Translations under genes and position numbers: made by a program
Notes under the pieces: generated by a model
Databases searched by the model: none
Told to the model about the DNA's origin: nothing
The model's input: the letters and a program-made list of their open reading frames with translations, nothing else
Source of the DNA: Cytobacillus kochii
GTDB lineage: Bacteria > Bacillota > Bacilli > Bacillales > Cytobacillaceae
Direction of reading: 5' to 3'
Length of the DNA: 64,000 bases
Assembly: GCF_020171845.1 (NCBI RefSeq)
Contig: NZ_JAIVAM010000004.1
Span: 62,001 to 126,000 of the forward strand
Shown here: positions 60,109 to 64,000 of the stretch, one piece after another
Position numbering within the stretch: position 1 is the first letter of the stretch
Layout of the letters: each line of letters starts with the position of its first letter

Positions 60109-61166
60109 CATCTGATACAATTCCCATTCGAGAAGGTGAAGGGCTGGATGTTCATCGCTTAGAACAATATTTAAAAGCAAACATAGATGAAATACCTAAC
60201 AAACCATTAGAAATCTCCCAATTTAGTGCAGGTAAATCAAATCTAACCTATCAATTAAAAGTTGGCAACTGGGAGGCTGTGTTAAGAAGACCGCCTATGG
60301 GACCAGTAGCACCTAAAGCGCATGATATGGAGAGGGAATATAAAGTACTACAGGAGATCCACCCTTTTTTCAATCAAGCACCAAAGCCTTTTATTTACAG
60401 TGATAAAGAACTTTTAGGTGCACCGTTCTTTATTATGGAAAGAAAAAAAGGGGTGGTGATAGACGATTCCCTCACTATTCCTGATGGTGACAGTGCTTAT
60501 GATGTCGGTCAAAGGATATCACAATTGATGGTAAACGCTCTTGTACAATTACATGATATCAATTATCAGAAGACCAAACTAAAAGATATGACGAGACCAG
60601 CTGGGTTCATGCAAAGGCAAGTAGATGGATGGATAAGCCGATATCATCGTAGTAAAACAGATGAAATTCTTGGGATTGATGAACTTACAAATTGGTTAGA
60701 GTCCCATCTCCCACATTCCGAAAAAACAACGATTATCCATTATGATTTCAAGTTAAATAACAGTATGTTCAATCAACAGTTAACAAGATTAATCGGTGTC
60801 TTTGATTGGGAAATGTCAACTGTTGGTGACCCATTAGCGGATCTAGGTGTTGCCTTAAGCTACTGGCATGAAAAAGGTGATTCCGATCTATTGAAGAGAG
60901 GTCTAGGAAACGAGTCGGTGACAACAAAGCCTGGCTTCTTCACAAGAGAAGAGTTTATTCAAGCATATGCTCTAAAAAGTGGGACAGATGTCAGTCAAAT
61001 TCATTATTATTTAACATTTGCTTACTTCAAACTCGCCGTTATATGTCAGCAAATTTATTATCGTTGGAAGCGCGGACAAACAAAAGACGAGCGCTTTTCT
61101 AATCTAAACTTATATGTAAATAACTTAATACAACATGCTGTAAAGACATCTAGAAGAAAATTGTGA
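60105..61166 (+). CDS. APH/ACAD10-type phosphotransferase
   Basis: A 353-residue kinase-fold protein of the aminoglycoside/choline kinase superfamily. The nucleotide loop is FSAGKSNLTYQL, the catalytic Asp214 is in HYDFKLNN and Asp234 in VFDWEMSTVGDPLADLG. Close relatives are fused to or encoded beside acyl-CoA dehydrogenases of the ACAD10/11 branch. LvaA in Pseudomonas phosphorylates 4-hydroxyvaleryl-CoA. It therefore probably phosphorylates a hydroxyacyl-CoA. It overlaps the thioesterase gene by four bases. Confidence 0.88.
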   Translation: MTSDTIPIREGEGLDVHRLEQYLKANIDEIPNKPLEISQFSAGKSNLTYQLKVGNWEAVLRRPPMGPVAPKAHDMEREYKVLQEIHPFFNQAPKPFIYSDKELLGAPFFIMERKKGVVIDDSLTIPDGDSAYDVGQRISQLMVNALVQLHDINYQKTKLKDMTRPAGFMQRQVDGWISRYHRSKTDEILGIDELTNWLESHLPHSEKTTIIHYDFKLNNSMFNQQLTRLIGVFDWEMSTVGDPLADLGVALSYWHEKGDSDLLKRGLGNESVTTKPGFFTREEFIQAYALKSGTDVSQIHYYLTFAYFKLAVICQQIYYRWKRGQTKDERFSNLNLYVNNLIQHAVKTSRRKL

Positions 61167-61176
61167 GGTTATTGAT

Positions 61177-61905
61177 ATGGTGAAACTTCATGTAGTCATG
61201 AAAAAAGAAGAAATCGATAAAGAGAAATTAAATGGGCAGAAGGTGGTCGTTGTTTTTGATATTTTGATGGCCACATCAGTTATAACAACTGCGATTCAAC
61301 ACGGGGCAAAGGCGGTTATACCAGTAGCGAATCAAGAGGATGCATTATATGAAGCAAGTATTCGTGAAAAAGGAACATATGTGTTAGTTGGAGAATATAA
61401 CGGGCTAACGATAGACGGTTTTGAATCGCCCCATCCAGAAAGGTTATCTAAAACTGTATTAGGTAAGGATATCATCTTAACAACCACCAATGGAACAGTG
61501 GCCATCAAACATGCACTTAATGCAAAGAAAGTGTATATAGCATCCCTTTTAAATGCCAAACATTCTGCTAAGGCAGTTTGTAACGAACATCTTGATGAGA
61601 CGGTAGTACTTGTTTGTTCGGGATCTTCTGGTGCATTTAATGTCGAGGACTTTTATGGAGTCGGTTATTACATCGATTGTTTAATAACTAGCAGTCATAA
61701 AGCTTGGGAAATGTCAGATACAGCACTATGTGCCCATCAGTTTTATTTGGGTGCAAAAGAAAAAGGAACAGAATTATTAATGGCTTCACGTGTAGGTAAA
61801 ATGATTGCAAATCACGGTATGAAGACAGAAGTAGCGTTCGCAGCTCAAAAAGATATTTTTGCCGTTGCACCTATTGTAACGGATGAAGGCGTAATCGGCG
61901 TTTAA
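61177..61905 (+). CDS. 2-phosphosulfolactate phosphatase (ComB) family protein
   Basis: A 242-residue protein with the ComB pattern: VVVVFDILMATSVITTAIQHGAKAVIPV, VGEYNGLTIDGFESPHPE, LTTTNGTVAIKHAL and CSGSSGAFNVEDFYGVG. ComB is a magnesium-dependent phosphatase in coenzyme M or spore sulfolactate synthesis (YitC in B. subtilis). No ComA/YitD-like or sulfolactate gene is nearby. It follows the APH kinase by 10 bases, so a role in removing phosphate from that pathway's intermediates is an attractive inference. Confidence 0.82.
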   Translation: MVKLHVVMKKEEIDKEKLNGQKVVVVFDILMATSVITTAIQHGAKAVIPVANQEDALYEASIREKGTYVLVGEYNGLTIDGFESPHPERLSKTVLGKDIILTTTNGTVAIKHALNAKKVYIASLLNAKHSAKAVCNEHLDETVVLVCSGSSGAFNVEDFYGVGYYIDCLITSSHKAWEMSDTALCAHQFYLGAKEKGTELLMASRVGKMIANHGMKTEVAFAAQKDIFAVAPIVTDEGVIGV

Positions 61906-61925
61906 TAAAAAAATGAGGTGAAGAT

Positions 61926-62714
61926 ATGACATCGAAAACAATGAGTCATTTACTAATGAAAATTGAGAATGGTGTAATGGAATTAACATTAAATCGACCT
62001 GAGGCATTAAATTCATTTAGCCCTGAGCTAATTCAAGGGTTAAAGTCAGCACTACAACAAGCGAAAGCAGATAAAGATATTCGTGTTATTGTATTGAAGG
62101 GTGCAGGAAGAGCTTTCAGTTCTGGTGGAGATGTAAAAAGGATGGGTTCAAGGTCGCCTCTAGCTACTTATGAACATATTGGTAATTTGAATGAGCTTAT
62201 TCTTTTAATACAATCTGTAGAGAAACCAATCATTGCAGCCGTACATGGATATGCGGCAGGAGCTGGGTTTAATCTAGCACTAGCATGTGATTTAATCTTA
62301 GCTGAAGAAGAAACTAAATTTATTTTAAGTTTTTCTAAAGTAGGCTTAATTTCGGATGGCGGCGGCTCTTATTTTCTACCTCGATTAGTTGGATTGCAAC
62401 GTGCGAAGGAACTATTATTTAGCGCAGAGCCATTAACAGTTGAAAAAGCATACGAATTTGGCATCGTAAACCATATTTACAAAAAAGGTCACTTTGAAGA
62501 TGAAGTAAAACAATATGCGGAAAAATTAAGTGCTGGGCCAAATATTGCGTATGGATTTATTAAAAAACTTACTAACGAATCTTATCAGTTATCATTAAAA
62601 CAAGTATTAGAACAGGAAAGGATTACACAAGGAACGATGGTAACAACAGAGGACCATCATGAAGGAATTACTGCTTTTAAAGAAAAAAGACAACCTGACT
62701 TCAAACGTTCTTAA
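61926..62714 (+). CDS. Enoyl-CoA hydratase/isomerase (PaaG-like crotonase)
   Basis: A 262-residue crotonase with both oxyanion-hole segments (RAFSSGGDVK; HGYAAGAGFNLALACDL). KVGLISDGGGSYFLPRLVG resembles PaaG-type isomerases, where an Asp near the active site drives isomerisation. It could hydrate or isomerise an enoyl-CoA in the operon. It follows the ComB-like gene by 20 bases with a GAGGTGAAG site. Confidence 0.87.
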   Translation: MTSKTMSHLLMKIENGVMELTLNRPEALNSFSPELIQGLKSALQQAKADKDIRVIVLKGAGRAFSSGGDVKRMGSRSPLATYEHIGNLNELILLIQSVEKPIIAAVHGYAAGAGFNLALACDLILAEEETKFILSFSKVGLISDGGGSYFLPRLVGLQRAKELLFSAEPLTVEKAYEFGIVNHIYKKGHFEDEVKQYAEKLSAGPNIAYGFIKKLTNESYQLSLKQVLEQERITQGTMVTTEDHHEGITAFKEKRQPDFKRS

Positions 62715-62770
62715 ATTAAATATGACACCTCTATGAGCTATTCTAAAAAGTTAAGGAGGAGATTAAATTA

Positions 62771-64000
62771 ATGCAAACAAGACATTTTGATCACTGGCCA
62801 AAGCTTCCAAAAAAATTGATTGTTCCAGAAACTTCAGTTTACCAAAACTTGGAATTCTCAGCACTTCAATATCCTTCGCGAGAGGCTATCCATTATTATG
62901 GAAATGAAATAAGCTTTAAGCAATTATTAGACGAAGTGAAGAGTGTTTCTAGTTATCTTCAAACGGAATTACAGGTAAAAAAAGGAGATAAAGTCCTGCT
63001 CTTTATGCAGAATTCTCCACAGTTTGTCATTAGCTTCTATAGCATTATGAGAATCGGCGCAGTCGTCGTTCCGATTAACCCAATGCTTGTTACGAGTGAG
63101 TTAGCATTTTATATTAATGATTGTCAAATTGAAACAGCAGTTATCGGTCAAGAATTACAACCTATTGTAAAACCACTTATTGAACAGACTTCTTTGAAAC
63201 ACCTACTTATTGCCTCCTATTCAGATTATATTGACCCACAAGATAACATAGATAGACCAGATGTAGTTGCAGAACCACGAAAAGAATGGACAGAAGAGCA
63301 AGATCATTTCCGGTGGGATGACGCTATAAAGATGAGAGAAATCGTTCCTTATTATACGAGCAAACAGGATGATTTAATCGTCCTTCCTTACACTTCAGGA
63401 ACAACCGGTGTACCAAAAGGCTGTATGCATACGAATTATTCTGTTCAAGCCAATACCGTTGGTGGTGCTTTATGGGGGAGGATTTCAAGTAGCAATGTCA
63501 TTTTATCTTCTTTGCCATTTTTCCATGTGACCGGAATGGTGCAAAGTATGCATGTACCCATTTATGCTGGAAGTACCATGGTCATTATGACTAGATGGAA
63601 TAAAGATACGGCATTACAACTTATTGAGAGAAAGCAGTGTAGTAATTGGACAGCTATAAGTACGATGTTAATTGATTTTATTTCTAATCCTAAATTAACA
63701 GCTGATCGTATAGCTTCACTTATTGGCATTTCCGGTGGTGGCGCTACTTTGCCGGAAGCAGTTGGTCAGAAATTAGAGAAATTAACTGGATTAACTTTTT
63801 TAGAAGGGTATGGCTTGACCGAAACAATTGCACAAACCCATTCAAATCCAACAGATCATCCGAAAATGCAATGTTTAGGCATTCCCTTCTTCGATGTGGA
63901 TGCTAGAATCATAGATCCTATTACAAATGAAGAATTGGGTATCGATGAGGTTGGTGAAATCATCATTCATGGTCACCAAGTAATGAAAGGTTACTATAAT
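62771..64000 (+). CDS. AMP-forming acyl-CoA ligase, truncated by the window end
   Basis: The frame is open from ATG 62771 (behind AAGGAGGAG) to the last base, about 410 codons, so the C-terminal third lies outside. The adenylation motif YTSGTTGVPKGCMHTN, the substrate region FFHVTGM and EGYGLTETI are present. It probably activates the acid that feeds the operon. Relatives include medium/long-chain fatty acid ligases and aryl-acid ligases. Confidence 0.9.
   Translation, partial: MQTRHFDHWPKLPKKLIVPETSVYQNLEFSALQYPSREAIHYYGNEISFKQLLDEVKSVSSYLQTELQVKKGDKVLLFMQNSPQFVISFYSIMRIGAVVVPINPMLVTSELAFYINDCQIETAVIGQELQPIVKPLIEQTSLKHLLIASYSDYIDPQDNIDRPDVVAEPRKEWTEEQDHFRWDDAIKMREIVPYYTSKQDDLIVLPYTSGTTGVPKGCMHTNYSVQANTVGGALWGRISSSNVILSSLPFFHVTGMVQSMHVPIYAGSTMVIMTRWNKDTALQLIERKQCSNWTAISTMLIDFISNPKLTADRIASLIGISGGGATLPEAVGQKLEKLTGLTFLEGYGLTETIAQTHSNPTDHPKMQCLGIPFFDVDARIIDPITNEELGIDEVGEIIIHGHQVMKGYYN

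Overview
The window is AT-rich DNA with strong Shine-Dalgarno sites, frequent TTG/GTG starts and gene neighbourhoods (ccdC-yneK, ltaS, sbcDC, ydaT-like, the DUF1659/DUF2922/YvrJ small proteins, cold-shock protein, bacterial NOS) typical of Bacillaceae. It most likely comes from the chromosome of an aerobic, soil- or sediment-type Bacillus relative. No rRNA, tRNA, CRISPR array, transposase or prophage was seen; one small holin-like gene stands alone.

Layout. (1) 1-12.9 kb is mixed housekeeping: the end of ccdC, yneK, an acetate-type symporter with its DUF485 partner, a PLP deaminase/aldolase paired with a sugar-lactone oxidase, nitric oxide synthase, a TetR/MFS efflux pair, an ATP-grasp ligase and lipoteichoic acid synthase. 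(2) 13.2-22.4 kb looks like a cyclohexanecarboxylate (alicyclic acid) degradation region. A CoA-transferase, acyl-CoA dehydrogenase, DUF3870 and MaoC operon is followed by a sigma-54 enhancer-binding regulator. Then come a -24/-12 promoter and an operon resembling aliB/badI/aliA/badH of Rhodopseudomonas. (3) 23.1-38.3 kb is an aromatic-compound cluster: alpha/beta hydrolase, IclR regulator, MFS importer, cupin, extradiol dioxygenase, SDR, TPP enzyme, aldehyde dehydrogenase, aspartate-dehydrogenase-like protein, Rieske dioxygenase alpha and beta subunits, cis-diol dehydrogenase, VOC protein and malic enzyme. Three of its promoters carry the same 18-bp operator-like motif just downstream of the -10 box. 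(4) 38.5-52.6 kb holds small genes of unknown function, a cold-shock gene with a structured leader, sbcDC, a Tet(L)-like efflux gene behind a possible leader peptide, a GNAT, another MFS, a Dph6-like ATP pyrophosphatase, a PanE-like reductase and an MBL hydrolase. (5) 53.0-64.0 kb is one long acyl-CoA catabolic operon preceded by a cre site and three TetR-type palindromes. It contains two acyl-CoA dehydrogenases, two SDRs, a MaoC pair, a thiolase, a TetR, a thioesterase, an APH-type phosphotransferase, a ComB-type phosphatase homologue, a crotonase and an acyl-CoA ligase cut by the window end.

How the genes fit together. The three catabolic blocks each have their own regulator (sigma-54 EBP, IclR, TetR) next to candidate binding sites. 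All would feed ring- or branched-acid carbon into acetyl-/succinyl-/pimeloyl-CoA-type intermediates. The most unusual arrangement is an acyl-CoA dehydrogenase of the ACAD10/11 kind, an APH kinase and a ComB-like phosphatase in one operon. This suggests a phosphorylated acyl-CoA intermediate, as described for 4-hydroxyacid catabolism. Functions are read from motifs and remembered family resemblance; no database search was possible.
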